DNA of 42,001 nucleotides from an uncultured Pseudanabaenaceae cyanobacterium (GTDB taxonomy: Bacteria > Cyanobacteriota > Cyanobacteriia > PCC-9006 > JAAUQQ01): assembly GCA_938017515.1 (NCBI GenBank), contig CALIJJ010000214.1, positions 1-42,001 of the forward strand, given 5' to 3'. Below are positions 24,845-33,559 of the stretch, one piece after another (position 1 is the first letter of the stretch; each line of letters opens with the position of its first letter). A program made the position numbers and the translations under genes. The notes under the pieces are model-generated. The model searched no databases, was not told the origin of the DNA, and saw only the letters and a program-made list of their open reading frames with translations.

Positions 24845-26086
24845 TCACACAATAAACCGATCCCACCGGAAAGCCGGAAGTAAGGGGTCGGTTTTTCTTT
24901 GCAACACCCAGTCGGCAATCAGTTGAGCTGTAATCGGTGCCAGCAAAATGCCGTTGCGATAATGGCCGGTGGCGATCGCCAAATTTTCCAGCTCACTCGG
25001 CCCCAAGATCGGCAGCTCATCCGGTGTCCCAGGCCGATAGCCCCACCAGGTTTCCACGATGGGAAAGTCCTTCAGCGGCGGATACAAACGAATGGCTTCC
25101 GTCAGGAGCTGCTTCAGTCCCGCAGGCGTATTGCCCGGGGTAAACTCAACATCTTCGGACGTGGCACCAATGACAATCAGACCATCCCGGCGCGGCACGA
25201 TGTAGATGCGATCGCCAAACAAAACCTGATTGAGGGGCTGTTTGGCATAGAGCTGCCCCTGCCCAACCGGAGCCTGAACCGAAAGCAACTGCCCTTTGCG
25301 CGGAAAAACGGGTAGGTCTAGGAGGGCCCCTGACCAGGCCCCCGCTGCCAAGACGTATTGATCCGCAGTGATGTTGCCTTGGTTCGTGGCGATCGCTGTC
25401 ACGCGCTTCCCCTCACGCTTCCCCTCGCGCTTCCCCTCGCGCTTAATGCCCGTCACCGTCACCCCCTCTCGCCAATCCACCCCCGTTTGTTTCACCGCTG
25501 CTTGCAGAGCGGTTACGAGCTGACGCCGATTGTCCACCTGGGCATCGCGCGGAAACCACCATCCCCCCACCACGTCAGACCCCAAGCCCGGTTGGCGATG
25601 GCGAATGGCCTCCGGTCCCAACCACTCTGCGGGTGCTTGTTCTTCCAGAGATTTTTTGAACGGTGGCTCTGGTTTGCGAACAACCGTCGCTTGTTCAGCG
25701 GTGGCTACCGCAAACGCGGGTTGTTCATACATTGGATTCAGGATGCCACTGGCCCAATAGCCCGTGTCCAATCCCGTCAGGGCCTCCAACTTAGCAGCCC
25801 AGCTCCCATACAGTTCACGGCTGCGTAGACACAGCTCTTGCATGGGGCCTGCGTCTAACTTCTCGGCCTGGGGAGCCAGCATGCCCGCTGCGGCGTAGGC
25901 GGCGGCATCTGAACGGTTGCGGCTCAGAACGGTGACTTCAGCGCCCCGCAGGCGGAGTTCGAGGGCGATCGCCAGCGCCATCAGCCCTCCGCCCAGAATC
26001 ACAATCTTTGATGGATGGGATGACGAATATTGACGGAGCGGTTCGGTCACAGAGATGCAGGTCCTGGATTGGGAGATAAGGGGCAA
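24845..26086 (-). CDS. thiO: Glycine oxidase ThiO (FAD-dependent)
   Basis: This 413-residue flavoprotein matches ThiO, which oxidises glycine to the imine used for the thiazole ring of thiamine. The dinucleotide-binding loop is IVILGGGLMALAIALELRLR (third glycine of GxGxxG replaced by Ala). Other family signs are AAGMLAPQAE, TGYWASGILNP, VLAAGAWSG, YIVPRRDGLIVIGATSEDVE and, near the end, WGYRPGTPDELPILG and TGHYRNGILLAPITA. In several cyanobacteria ThiO is fused to ThiG; here it stops after FRWDRFIV, so ThiG must be separate. A repeated Lys-Arg-Glu-Gly stretch is inserted mid-protein. No TPP riboswitch was recognised upstream. GTG 26050 is a possible alternative start. Confidence 0.9.
   Translation of the reverse strand: MPLISQSRTCISVTEPLRQYSSSHPSKIVILGGGLMALAIALELRLRGAEVTVLSRNRSDAAAYAAAGMLAPQAEKLDAGPMQELCLRSRELYGSWAAKLEALTGLDTGYWASGILNPMYEQPAFAVATAEQATVVRKPEPPFKKSLEEQAPAEWLGPEAIRHRQPGLGSDVVGGWWFPRDAQVDNRRQLVTALQAAVKQTGVDWREGVTVTGIKREGKREGKREGKRVTAIATNQGNITADQYVLAAGAWSGALLDLPVFPRKGQLLSVQAPVGQGQLYAKQPLNQVLFGDRIYIVPRRDGLIVIGATSEDVEFTPGNTPAGLKQLLTEAIRLYPPLKDFPIVETWWGYRPGTPDELPILGPSELENLAIATGHYRNGILLAPITAQLIADWVLQRKTDPLLPAFRWDRFIV
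25404..25444. repeat. 12-bp tandem repeat (3+ copies) inside thiO
   Basis: CGCTTCCCCTCA (25404-25415) and two copies of CGCTTCCCCTCG (25416-25439) are followed by a partial copy. In the minus-strand frame they encode a Lys-Arg-Glu-Gly array in a surface region between conserved blocks, probably a recent expansion. Confidence 0.95.
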
Positions 26087-26410
26087 GCATTCGGCTCTGT
26101 CTGAATTTTAGCGGCTGAACGGCGACCTCGTATTGGGGAGACATTTCTCTACCTTCATAGAGCAGTCGCAAAGGCTAAAGAATTGATGAATCTCCCCCGG
26201 TAGAACCAAGGAGACCTATGTCAAAAGATATACCTGTATCTGGGACGCTTGCCTCTCAACTTGTCATTGTCTTCTTTGGGGGAATTGGGAGAGCTTGCTT
26301 CGTCCCGTGAGTCATGGTCAGGTTAGTCCTCTACTGGAAAATATCTATCTCTATCTCGCTCAGAGGTCTACCGCTTCTGGTGTGGGTTGGTGGTGCTTAA
26401 TTTTATTCAA
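26087..26410. other. Intergenic region between thiO and the oxygenase pair
   Basis: This spacer carries the divergent promoters. One small ORF is listed separately. No riboswitch, terminator or strong promoter was recognised. Confidence 0.4.
26218..26310 (+). CDS. Possible 30-residue small hydrophobic protein or leader peptide
   Basis: ATG 26218 follows AAGGAG (26208-26213), the best ribosome binding site in the area, at 4 bases' spacing. The 30 codons end at TGA 26308-26310. The middle is hydrophobic (LASQLVIVFFGGIG), like a short membrane segment. It lies 100 bases before the first oxygenase gene, in the same direction. I recognise no family; it could be a chance ORF. Confidence 0.3.
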   Translation: MSKDIPVSGTLASQLVIVFFGGIGRACFVP

Positions 26411-27448
26411 ATGTCTAACACTCTTCTGGAAAACGCCTTAAGCCTTTCTGAGGATGGCGCAGCGATAGAGCAATGGGATTCCAGTGCATCGTTGGAACCC
26501 CATACATCTTTGGATACTTCGATTCACCTCCCCCGTCATGCCAAAAATCGTCTCTTTGCTGTGTTCAATCGACTACAGTTTCATCTCTGGCGGTGCTGGA
26601 TGCATCGTCTTCGGGCCAGGTTTTCGCCAACGGTAACGAGACCGACCCTGTCCGCAGGCGATCGCTACCTGGTGCAAACGCTAAGGCAAGCAGGGGGGCT
26701 CCAGACCTCTTTGGACGCGCTCGATTTTTCCAGTAATCCTGAGTTTGTCCGGGCAGCCCAGAATCTGGCGGCTCAATTGCCCGATTCCAAGTCCCATGAT
26801 GAGGGGGACATGCTTGGTCACTGCATTCACGGCAGTTCAGAAGATATCATCCAGGATTTTTCGGAGGTTCTGCTCTGGGGGCTAGAGGAGCGGCTGCTGG
26901 ACATTGTCGAAAATTATATTCAACTGCCGGTTTCATTCCTTGGGGTTAATTTACGCAAGGACATCCCCAACGGTGAGCAGGTGGGAACTCGCCTGTGGCA
27001 TCTGGATGGAGAGGACACTTGTGTTGTCAAAGTCTTGGTCTATCTCAACGACGTGAAACGGGAGAACGGACCCTTTCAATACGTCCCCAAAACTGCCTTC
27101 AATTCCACGTATCGCTACGTGAGTCCAACCTATCTGCGTCACCAAAAGCTCCATTGCTACGACGCTGATATGGGCCGCATTGTTGATCCAGAACAGTGGC
27201 AGACTTGCACGGGGCCAGCGGGCAGCGTAATTATGGCCGACACGACCCAAGTCTTTCACCATGGCGCGGTGCCCACTGAGGAGCGCACGGTTTTGATTTT
27301 TGCCTATGCAACCCATCGCCCCAAGCGACTGGATTTTTGCAAAGAGTTTTTCCCGGCGGAGCATTTGCTGCCCCTGCTGAAGCCGCAGTTGTCTGCCCGC
27401 CAGTGGGATTGCTTGTGGGGGTGGCGACAAAGGGACTGCACGGCTTGA
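26411..27448 (+). CDS. 2OG-Fe(II) oxygenase-like protein (phytanoyl-CoA dioxygenase type), first of tandem pair
   Basis: This 345-residue protein has a jelly-roll-like core with candidate iron ligands His197 and Asp199 (RLWHLDGED), a distal His283 or His284 (FHHGAVP) and Arg292 for 2-oxoglutarate. Strands between read VVKVLVYLNDV, NGPFQYVPK and GPAGSVIMADTTQVFHHG. This is the H-x-D...H...R pattern of phytanoyl-CoA dioxygenase-like enzymes, which hydroxylate lipids or secondary metabolites; the substrate is unknown. The N-terminal ~60 residues are variable. TTG and GTG codons at 26387-26393 are in-frame alternatives to ATG 26411. Its stop codon overlaps the ATG of a paralogue. Confidence 0.7.
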   Translation: MSNTLLENALSLSEDGAAIEQWDSSASLEPHTSLDTSIHLPRHAKNRLFAVFNRLQFHLWRCWMHRLRARFSPTVTRPTLSAGDRYLVQTLRQAGGLQTSLDALDFSSNPEFVRAAQNLAAQLPDSKSHDEGDMLGHCIHGSSEDIIQDFSEVLLWGLEERLLDIVENYIQLPVSFLGVNLRKDIPNGEQVGTRLWHLDGEDTCVVKVLVYLNDVKRENGPFQYVPKTAFNSTYRYVSPTYLRHQKLHCYDADMGRIVDPEQWQTCTGPAGSVIMADTTQVFHHGAVPTEERTVLIFAYATHRPKRLDFCKEFFPAEHLLPLLKPQLSARQWDCLWGWRQRDCTA

Positions 27449-28407
27449 TGACAACCATTCGTTCGGAGATGCTCAACGCGATGCAAGGACTCACACCGAA
27501 AGCCGAGGCTCGCTTTCCCGGGGCCAAATGGTCGTTGGAGAACCGCAAAAAAAGCGATCGCGTTGTCCTGGAATGGCCTGCGATCGCCCAATCTTTTCGT
27601 CGTATCCTGAACCGCTACGGTGCGGTCAAAACCCATGTCGATGCTTTGGGGTTTGAAGGTACATCGAACATGTGGATCGCAGCCCAGGAGTTGGTCAAAA
27701 CCTTGCCGTCGATGGACAGTCTCCGCGGAGAGGGCGATCGCGCGGAGGATGATCTCACGGCTCACTGTGTCCATGCAGATGCGGCCCTTATTGCCACGGA
27801 CCATGCCGATATTTTGCGTTGGGGTCTCAACGATCGGCTCCTGGATTTAGTGGAGCAGTATCTGGAGACGCCTCCCGCCTGCATTGGTGTGGCGTTACGC
27901 AAGGATAGTCCTGACGGACAGCAGGTGGGGACGCGCCTTTGGCATGTGGATGGCGAGGATACGAACGTCTTTAAGGTGCTGGTCTATCTCAACGATGTGG
28001 GGGAAAAGAACGGTCCTTTTGAGTATGTGCCCAAGGACTGTTTCAACCCGCGCCGTCGGCGTTGGAGCTTTCGCTATCACTGGTTTTGGCGCTATTTCTG
28101 CAAGGACCAGGACATTGCTAAGCTCGTGCCGAAATCCCAGTGGGAGGCGGCGACGGGGCCTGCGGGAACGGCTGTTCTTGTGGATACAACGAGCGTGTTT
28201 CACCATGGCGCGATCGCCCAGGAGGGTGAGCGCCTGGTCCTGATTTTTGCCTACACATCTCAGAATCCCAAGGACATGGAGCTTTGCAAGAAGTTTTTCC
28301 CCCGGGCGGACTTGCTGCCTGCCCTCGGTGCAACCCTTTCACCGCGTCAGCGGGATTGCTTGCTCCACTGGCGTGGGTTACGAGCTGAGCAATCCCTTGC
28401 TTCCTAA
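27448..28407 (+). CDS. 2OG-Fe(II) oxygenase-like protein (phytanoyl-CoA dioxygenase type), second of tandem pair
   Basis: This 319-residue protein is a paralogue of its upstream neighbour. It keeps the candidate metal ligands His166 and Asp168 (RLWHVDGED), distal His252/253 (FHHGAIA) and Arg262. The segment before the distal histidine differs, with a basic and aromatic insert (RRRRWSFRYHWFWRYF). ATG 27448 shares its A with the upstream TGA, so translation is probably coupled and the two products made together, perhaps as a heterodimer or as sequential enzymes. Both end in a similar motif (LSPRQRDCLLHW here, LSARQWDCLWGW upstream), confirming duplication. The substrate is unknown. Confidence 0.72.
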   Translation: MTTIRSEMLNAMQGLTPKAEARFPGAKWSLENRKKSDRVVLEWPAIAQSFRRILNRYGAVKTHVDALGFEGTSNMWIAAQELVKTLPSMDSLRGEGDRAEDDLTAHCVHADAALIATDHADILRWGLNDRLLDLVEQYLETPPACIGVALRKDSPDGQQVGTRLWHVDGEDTNVFKVLVYLNDVGEKNGPFEYVPKDCFNPRRRRWSFRYHWFWRYFCKDQDIAKLVPKSQWEAATGPAGTAVLVDTTSVFHHGAIAQEGERLVLIFAYTSQNPKDMELCKKFFPRADLLPALGATLSPRQRDCLLHWRGLRAEQSLAS

Positions 28408-28482
28408 GGCTATTGCGTCCTCGGGTCTGATTTATAGGGCCTGCGTCTTAGGTCTGCGTCCGATGGCCATCGCATCCTAGCG

Positions 28483-29835
28483 CTAGAGACGATTCTTGGC
28501 TTTGAGCCGCAGATACTCATCCACTAGCTCGCTACTGATCTGAGAGGCCGGGGCATCCAACACCATCACACCCCGCTGTTTCAGCTTGGCAAAGGCCAGT
28601 TGACGCTGGCTGAGTAGGTCTAGGGCTGCGGCTTGGCGGAAGGCTGTGTCGATGTCTGTGGCTGCAACCTTGGCTTGCTGATCCAACTGTGGGTCGCGTA
28701 GGGTCACACAGAAGGGCAAGTAGCGGGGACTGAGCCGACCCAGGGCTCCGAGTAATTCGGACGACGCCGTTTCATCGACAATATCGGTCAGTACCACCAC
28801 CAGGGCACGCCGCGTCTGACGCTGAATCACAGTGCTGACGGCACCGAGATAATCTGGCTCTTTGAACACCGGCTGAATCGCACTGAGTTGTTCCAGCATC
28901 TTTGGCAAATGCTGGCTGCCGCGCTCCGGTGGAATCCAGGTTTCCACTTTGCTGTCAAAGACACTGATACCGACGCGATCGCCCCGATGCAGCGCCGCCG
29001 TGGCCAAGCTCAGTGCCGCATTGACGCCCCAGTCAAACCGCTTCAGCCCCATGACCTGAGCCGTCATCAACCTGCCGCGATCGAGCAAAATCAGCACAGT
29101 CTGTTCCTGCTCTGGCTCCAGAACTCTGACTAAAGGTCGCCCCCGCCGAGCCGTTGCCTTCCAGTCAATAAAGCGCAGATCATCACCGCTGGCGTATTCC
29201 CGCAGCTCTGAAAACTCAGTGCCGATGCCCCGCCGCTGTTTCATCCGCAGCGCCCCTGAGGACTCTGTTGCGAGGCGAATGGTTAGCTCCCGTAGACTGA
29301 CTAAGTCGGGATAGACCTTGGTTTTCTGGGGCTGGTCTACGGTCCAGGGATGCCAGACCAACTGCCAGGGGCTACGCTGACGCACTTGAATGGATGACCA
29401 GTTGAGCTGGCAACGTTCGGTGGGATGGATGCTGTATCGTACTTCCTTGCTTTCGTTGGCCTTGAGCTGAATCGTTGCGGGGACACCGCTGGTTTTCAGC
29501 TTAGTAGGGTGGCCATCGGCGATTTGTACATCCGCTGGCCAGGGGTTGGCTTTCACGGTGAGTGTCACGGGGTTGTCGCGACCAATGGAAAGGCGTGGGT
29601 CGAGATCGCGGGTCACGGTGACGCGACGTTTGCGGGTGCGCCAACCGTCGATGAACGCCAGAACCGCCAGCAGAATGTCCCCGGCGAGCATGGACCAGCC
29701 TGCGATCGCAACCGGCACAGACAGAAGACTGGTGAAGAGGAGGGCGATCGCCATCCCCAGCAGCAGTAGCCCATAAAACAAGGGAGTTGGAATAGGCAAA
29801 AACGAGAAAACCTTACCCTGCGAATTATTTGCCAT
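28483..29835 (-). CDS. DUF58 domain protein (membrane-anchored, vWA-like)
   Basis: This 450-residue protein has two N-terminal membrane helices (LFYGLLLLGMAIALLFTSLL and VAIAGWSMLAGDILLAVLAF), an extracytoplasmic beta domain (~65-170) and the DUF58 signature GTEFSELREYASGDDLRFID, followed by a vWA-like fold (VLILLDRGRLM, ALVVVLTDIVDET). DUF58 proteins usually work with a MoxR AAA ATPase, but none is encoded here. The start codon overlaps the stop of the upstream acyltransferase (TAATG), showing translational coupling. It converges on the oxygenase pair. Confidence 0.88.
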   Translation of the reverse strand: MANNSQGKVFSFLPIPTPLFYGLLLLGMAIALLFTSLLSVPVAIAGWSMLAGDILLAVLAFIDGWRTRKRRVTVTRDLDPRLSIGRDNPVTLTVKANPWPADVQIADGHPTKLKTSGVPATIQLKANESKEVRYSIHPTERCQLNWSSIQVRQRSPWQLVWHPWTVDQPQKTKVYPDLVSLRELTIRLATESSGALRMKQRRGIGTEFSELREYASGDDLRFIDWKATARRGRPLVRVLEPEQEQTVLILLDRGRLMTAQVMGLKRFDWGVNAALSLATAALHRGDRVGISVFDSKVETWIPPERGSQHLPKMLEQLSAIQPVFKEPDYLGAVSTVIQRQTRRALVVVLTDIVDETASSELLGALGRLSPRYLPFCVTLRDPQLDQQAKVAATDIDTAFRQAAALDLLSQRQLAFAKLKQRGVMVLDAPASQISSELVDEYLRLKAKNRL

Positions 29836-31169
29836 TACAACTCTGCCAGTTCGATAACGAGTTCATCGAGCTTGCCCTGGACCGCCTGCTGAATCGCGTC
29901 CGTGGCTGTTTGGACCGTGCCGCTGCGATCGCCCTTGTATCCCGCCAACCAATCCTTCAGATTAATCGGCTCCCCCACCTTCATCCGTGCCTTGCGCAGG
30001 CCCTTGGGCGGCGGCTCGTCGATGTTGAAGACCTCCCGCTGGAACCGCGCCAGGGTATCTAGAAAACGCTCGGGAACTGGATTCTCTGCGACATAGCCAT
30101 CGTAAATCGCATCGAGATTCAGCAGTCGTTCAACGGACTTGCGAATCAGCGCTGAGGACATCGTGCCAGGGGCTTCCGGCTCGGGGCGATCCTTGAGCGT
30201 CGCTTGGATACGGTAGGCGCGATCGCGGGCGGGTTGGTTCTCATTCACCGACAGCCCCAGGCTCGTCTCGCAATGGGCCAATAGGACTTTGCGTAGGTGG
30301 GTCATGCGATCGTTCCAGTCGCCTTGCTCCGCCTCGGGCAACAGCAACGCGGGATAGTCCGCTTCGATATTGCTCAGCACCCGTTCGGCGATCGCCCGCA
30401 GTCGCAGATATCGTTGTTGGGCTGGATCGTCCGCTTGGATATCCACAGCCTTCATCCCCAATCCTTCCTCCACCTCTGCCATGGTCAGCTCCACCACCTC
30501 GTCGATGTCCTTGCTGGCATAGCGGTAGCGGATGGCGATGGGTACGGCGTACATATCCGCCGCGTCGCCCTGCTTGGCCAATTTGCCCATGGCCTGGAAT
30601 GCCAGTTGCACCCCCCCGGTTTGGAAGGGCATGACGCGATCGTTCTGGAATGAGCAGCGACCCTCCAAAAACAACACGAGATGACAGGCGGGTTGCATTA
30701 ACAAATCCACGGTGGCTTTGATGCTGCTCCGGTCCACCAGCCCCCGGCGAATGGAATAGACGCCAATACTCTGGAACACCTTGCCCATGACGTTGTTGAA
30801 CAGCTCATAGGCCGCCATGTAATAGAACGGCTTGCCGATTTTCTGGGACAGTACATACATCAAGATGGGTTCCCGAAACGTCGGGTGGTTCGGACAGAGA
30901 ACCACACGCTGGCCATTCAATGCCTTGAGCCGAGCCAGATCCTCGGGGGCAATTTCCAGGTCCATTTTGTATCCCCAGCGGGAGATGTTGCTGGACAGGA
31001 GCTGCACGAAGCGGCGAAACCAAGGGATGGGCGTCGCGGGATAGAACTTGGGAGGCTGTTTTGAAGGCGCTTGGGACAATTCTTGGGCTGAGGCTTTGGT
31101 AGAAGTCACGGTCGAGGATGAGGGCCAGTCACCGCTGACCTCAGGAAATTGCGCCTCAATTCTAGCCAA
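29835..31169 (-). CDS. PlsC-like glycerolipid acyltransferase
   Basis: This 444-residue protein carries a PlsC-type domain with motif I NHPTFRE (Asn94, His95, Glu100 in place of the usual Asp) and motif III LFLEGRCS (Glu168-Gly169, compare FPEGTRS). IGKPFYYMAAYELF and VFQSIGVYSIRRG lie between. The ~200-residue C-terminal extension is helical and unusual for the family. The role is probably acyl transfer to lysophosphatidate or another polar acceptor at the membrane. The only start in the open frame near the N-terminus is TTG 31169, so the true start is uncertain. It follows the ABC ATPase gene and overlaps the DUF58 gene by one base. Confidence 0.8.
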   Translation of the reverse strand: MARIEAQFPEVSGDWPSSSTVTSTKASAQELSQAPSKQPPKFYPATPIPWFRRFVQLLSSNISRWGYKMDLEIAPEDLARLKALNGQRVVLCPNHPTFREPILMYVLSQKIGKPFYYMAAYELFNNVMGKVFQSIGVYSIRRGLVDRSSIKATVDLLMQPACHLVLFLEGRCSFQNDRVMPFQTGGVQLAFQAMGKLAKQGDAADMYAVPIAIRYRYASKDIDEVVELTMAEVEEGLGMKAVDIQADDPAQQRYLRLRAIAERVLSNIEADYPALLLPEAEQGDWNDRMTHLRKVLLAHCETSLGLSVNENQPARDRAYRIQATLKDRPEPEAPGTMSSALIRKSVERLLNLDAIYDGYVAENPVPERFLDTLARFQREVFNIDEPPPKGLRKARMKVGEPINLKDWLAGYKGDRSGTVQTATDAIQQAVQGKLDELVIELAEL

Positions 31170-31236
31170 TGACTGTTCCTCCGGCGCTGGCCCTGTGCCA
31201 ATTCGCGCGACGGCAGCTTGTTTGCAGCAGCCTGTA

Positions 31237-31278
31237 TTCAGCCGCTTGTCTTCAGCCGCTTGTCCTAAACCGGTTTAG
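31237..31278. repeat. 14-bp tandem duplication plus 14-bp palindrome at the ABC-acyltransferase junction
   Basis: TTCAGCCGCTTGTC occurs twice in tandem (31237-31250, 31251-31264), immediately followed by the perfect palindrome CTAAACCGGTTTAG (31265-31278), which contains the ABC gene stop codon. The palindrome has no T tract, so it is not a standard terminator. Confidence 0.85.
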
Positions 31279-32105
31279 GGCACCGCCTGAATCGGACCCT
31301 CCACGCTGGCGTTGAAAAACTGGCGCACATAGGGGTTGTCGCTGTCGTCCAGCTCATCCACCCGACCCAGCCAGACCACCTGACCGTCGTAGAGCATCAC
31401 CACCCGGTCCGCGGTTCGCCGAATGGTGCTCTCCTGGTGGGTCACGACGAGATAGGTGGCACAGCCCGTGGCGTCTTTGCAGCCCAGATTGCTCATGAGG
31501 TCTTCGATGATGGTCGAAGCAATGGGGTCGAGACCCGCCGTGGGCTCGTCGTAGAGAATCATGCCCGTGGGCTTGGCGGTGGGCTTCCGGTTTGGGGATG
31601 GGTTCTGGGTTTCTGGGTTTTGGATAATGGCGCGGGCAAAGCTGACCCGTTTGCGCATGCCGCCGGACAGCTCTGCCGGATAGAGAGCGCTGATGGGACC
31701 CAGACCAACCTTGTCGAGGCTCTCGTCGATCAGGGTCTGAATCTCTTTGCGAGTGAGTTTGGAATGCTGGTAGAGATAAAATCCGACATTTTCGCCGACG
31801 GTGAGCGAATCAAACAGGGCCGCCTGCTGAAACACCAAACTGATGTGGAAGGGATCCTCAGCATCTTCAATCAGAGACTGTCGCGCCACGCCATTGAGCA
31901 GGACTTCTCCCTCATCGGGCATCAGCAAACCGGCGATAACCCGCATGATGGTTGACTTTCCCGTGCCCGATGGACCAATGACCGCAATGCGATCGCCCTC
32001 GAAGATTTGTAAATTGACTCCCTTGAGCACGGTCTTATTGCCAAAAGTTTTATAAACTCCCCGCAACTCAATTAAGGGAGCCGGAGTCGCCGGTACCATA
32101 GGCAT
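31275..32105 (-). CDS. ABC transporter ATP-binding protein, MlaF-like
   Basis: This 276-residue ATPase has Walker A GPSGTGKST (44-52), Q-loop LVFQQAALFDSLTVGENVGF, signature LSGGMRKR, Walker B MILYDEPTAGLDP and the switch histidine in VTHQ. The DSLTVGENVGF segment and overall sequence resemble MlaF-type ATPases of retrograde lipid transport. A hydrophilic insert (ETQNPSPNRKPTAKPTG) sits just before Walker B. No MlaE or MlaD gene is adjacent, but the next gene encodes a lipid acyltransferase, which fits a lipid-handling operon. ATG 32105 is chosen because the alignable region starts right after it; the frame is open further upstream but overlaps the divergent yvcK leader. Confidence 0.85.
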   Translation of the reverse strand: MPMVPATPAPLIELRGVYKTFGNKTVLKGVNLQIFEGDRIAVIGPSGTGKSTIMRVIAGLLMPDEGEVLLNGVARQSLIEDAEDPFHISLVFQQAALFDSLTVGENVGFYLYQHSKLTRKEIQTLIDESLDKVGLGPISALYPAELSGGMRKRVSFARAIIQNPETQNPSPNRKPTAKPTGMILYDEPTAGLDPIASTIIEDLMSNLGCKDATGCATYLVVTHQESTIRRTADRVVMLYDGQVVWLGRVDELDDSDNPYVRQFFNASVEGPIQAVP

Positions 32106-32193
32106 TAATCCTTTATGTGGGTAGGATGTGCTCTTCGCCCCTACTCTAAACTGGCCCTGCCCCCCTTTCGATAGCAAAGATGGAGACGGGATA

Positions 32194-33555
32194 ATGAGCG
32201 CTATGAGCTTATTAAAACGCACTATATATAGCCTCGGCCATGCGTCCAAACAGCGAACCCCCCGCCGGGTGGGCCAGTGGTTTAAATGGCTCATGCCCGG
32301 ACTCTTCGTGAAGCGCTGGATGTTCATGAGTGCGACGGGGATGCTCCTCGTGGTCTTTGGTGTGGCCATTTGGGCCAACCTCAGTCCGGTGCATTACTTG
32401 ATTCGTTTTGTGATGCGATCGCTGGAGTTCATCACCCAACTTTTGCCCAGCCACATCAGCGGACCCATTGCCTTGCTCGTGGGTCTGCTGTTTGTCTTTT
32501 GGGGGCAAAGCCGCACCTTCGACAGCATTAGCGATGTGCTGATGCCGGAGCGGGATGAGGAACTGGTGGATATGATGCTGACCCACCGGCGGCTGAATCG
32601 TGGTCCTAAGATCGTCGTCGTGGGCGGCGGCACGGGCCTTTCTACCATGCTGCGGGGCATCAAGGAATACAGCTCCAACATTACGGCCATCGTCACCGTG
32701 GCCGACGATGGGGGCTCCTCTGGACGTTTGCGTCGCGAGATGGGCGTGCAGCCCCCCGGCGACATTCGCAACTGCGTCACGGCCCTAGCCCGGGAAGAAA
32801 AACTATTGACCGAGCTGTTTAGCTATCGCTTTGAGACGGGGGATGGTCTGGCGGGCCATAGCTTTGGCAATCTGTTTCTGACTGCCATGACCAATGTGAC
32901 GGGGGATTTTGAGCGGGCGATCGCCGCCTCCTCCGAGGTCCTGGCCGTACGCGGTACGGTGTTGCCCGCCACCCTCAGCGATGTGAATATCTGGGCGCGG
33001 ATGGAAGATGGCCGGGTTGTTCATGGCGAATCAAATATTCCCCAGGCCAACGGCAAAATTGTTGAGATTGGCTGTGAACCCGCGAATCCGCCAGCATTGC
33101 CCCGGGTGATTCGCGCCATTGAAGAAGCTGATTTCATCATCATTGGCCCCGGCAGCCTCTACACCAGCATCATCCCCAACCTGCTGGTGCCTGAAATTGC
33201 TGATGCCATCGAGCAGGCCCAGGTGCCGCGCATCTACGTCTGCAATGTTATGACCCAACCTGGCGAAACCATGGGCTACAGCGTTTCAGACCACATTGCC
33301 GCGATTGATCGCGCCTGTGGTCGGCCCCTGTTTGATGCGGTACTGTTGCAGCGATCGCCGCCCTCCAACATTGCCCTGGAACGCTATGCCGAGGGCCAAT
33401 CCCACCCCGTTGCCTTCGATCGCGAAGCCATCCTGCGCCTGGGCCGTCGCATCATTGCCGCCAACGTCATTGATGAAGAATCTGACGGTCTGGTGCGTCA
33501 CAATTCCCAGCGTCTCGGACGGATTCTGATGCGCTGGTATCAAAAGCACTTTTAA
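32194..33555 (+). CDS. yvcK: YvcK family protein (UDP-GlcNAc-binding / gluconeogenesis factor) with N-terminal membrane helices
   Basis: This 453-residue protein has two N-terminal hydrophobic helices (~40-58 [18 protein letters not shown], ~89-104 [15 protein letters not shown]) before the YvcK fold. The nucleotide-sugar binding start is [17 protein letters not shown] (~140), then [33 protein letters not shown] and [17 protein letters not shown]. In Firmicutes and Actinobacteria YvcK links central metabolism to cell-wall synthesis; cyanobacterial versions commonly carry membrane helices. ATG 32194 is preceded by GGAGACGGG. The 88-base gap to the divergent ABC gene holds both promoters. tsaE starts 4 bases after the stop. 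Confidence 0.92.
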   Translation: MSAMSLLKRTIYSLGHASKQRTPRRVGQWFKWLMPGLFVKRWMFMSATGMLLVVFGVAIWANLSPVHYLIRFVMRSLEFITQLLPSHISGPIALLVGLLFVFWGQSRTFDSISDVLMPERDEELVDMMLTHRRLNRGPKIVVVGGGTGLSTMLRGIKEYSSNITAIVTVADDGGSSGRLRREMGVQPPGDIRNCVTALAREEKLLTELFSYRFETGDGLAGHSFGNLFLTAMTNVTGDFERAIAASSEVLAVRGTVLPATLSDVNIWARMEDGRVVHGESNIPQANGKIVEIGCEPANPPALPRVIRAIEEADFIIIGPGSLYTSIIPNLLVPEIADAIEQAQVPRIYVCNVMTQPGETMGYSVSDHIAAIDRACGRPLFDAVLLQRSPPSNIALERYAEGQSHPVAFDREAILRLGRRIIAANVIDEESDGLVRHNSQRLGRILMRWYQKHF

Positions 33556-33559
33556 TCGA

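Noticed and set aside
25938..26171. 77-codon minus-strand ORF overlapping the thiO start.
   Set aside because: It overlaps the conserved FAD-binding segment of thiO in another frame and its protein shows no fold-like pattern.
26087..26250. TPP riboswitch upstream of thiO.
   Set aside because: The conserved CUGAGA and ACCUGA blocks are absent on the minus strand.
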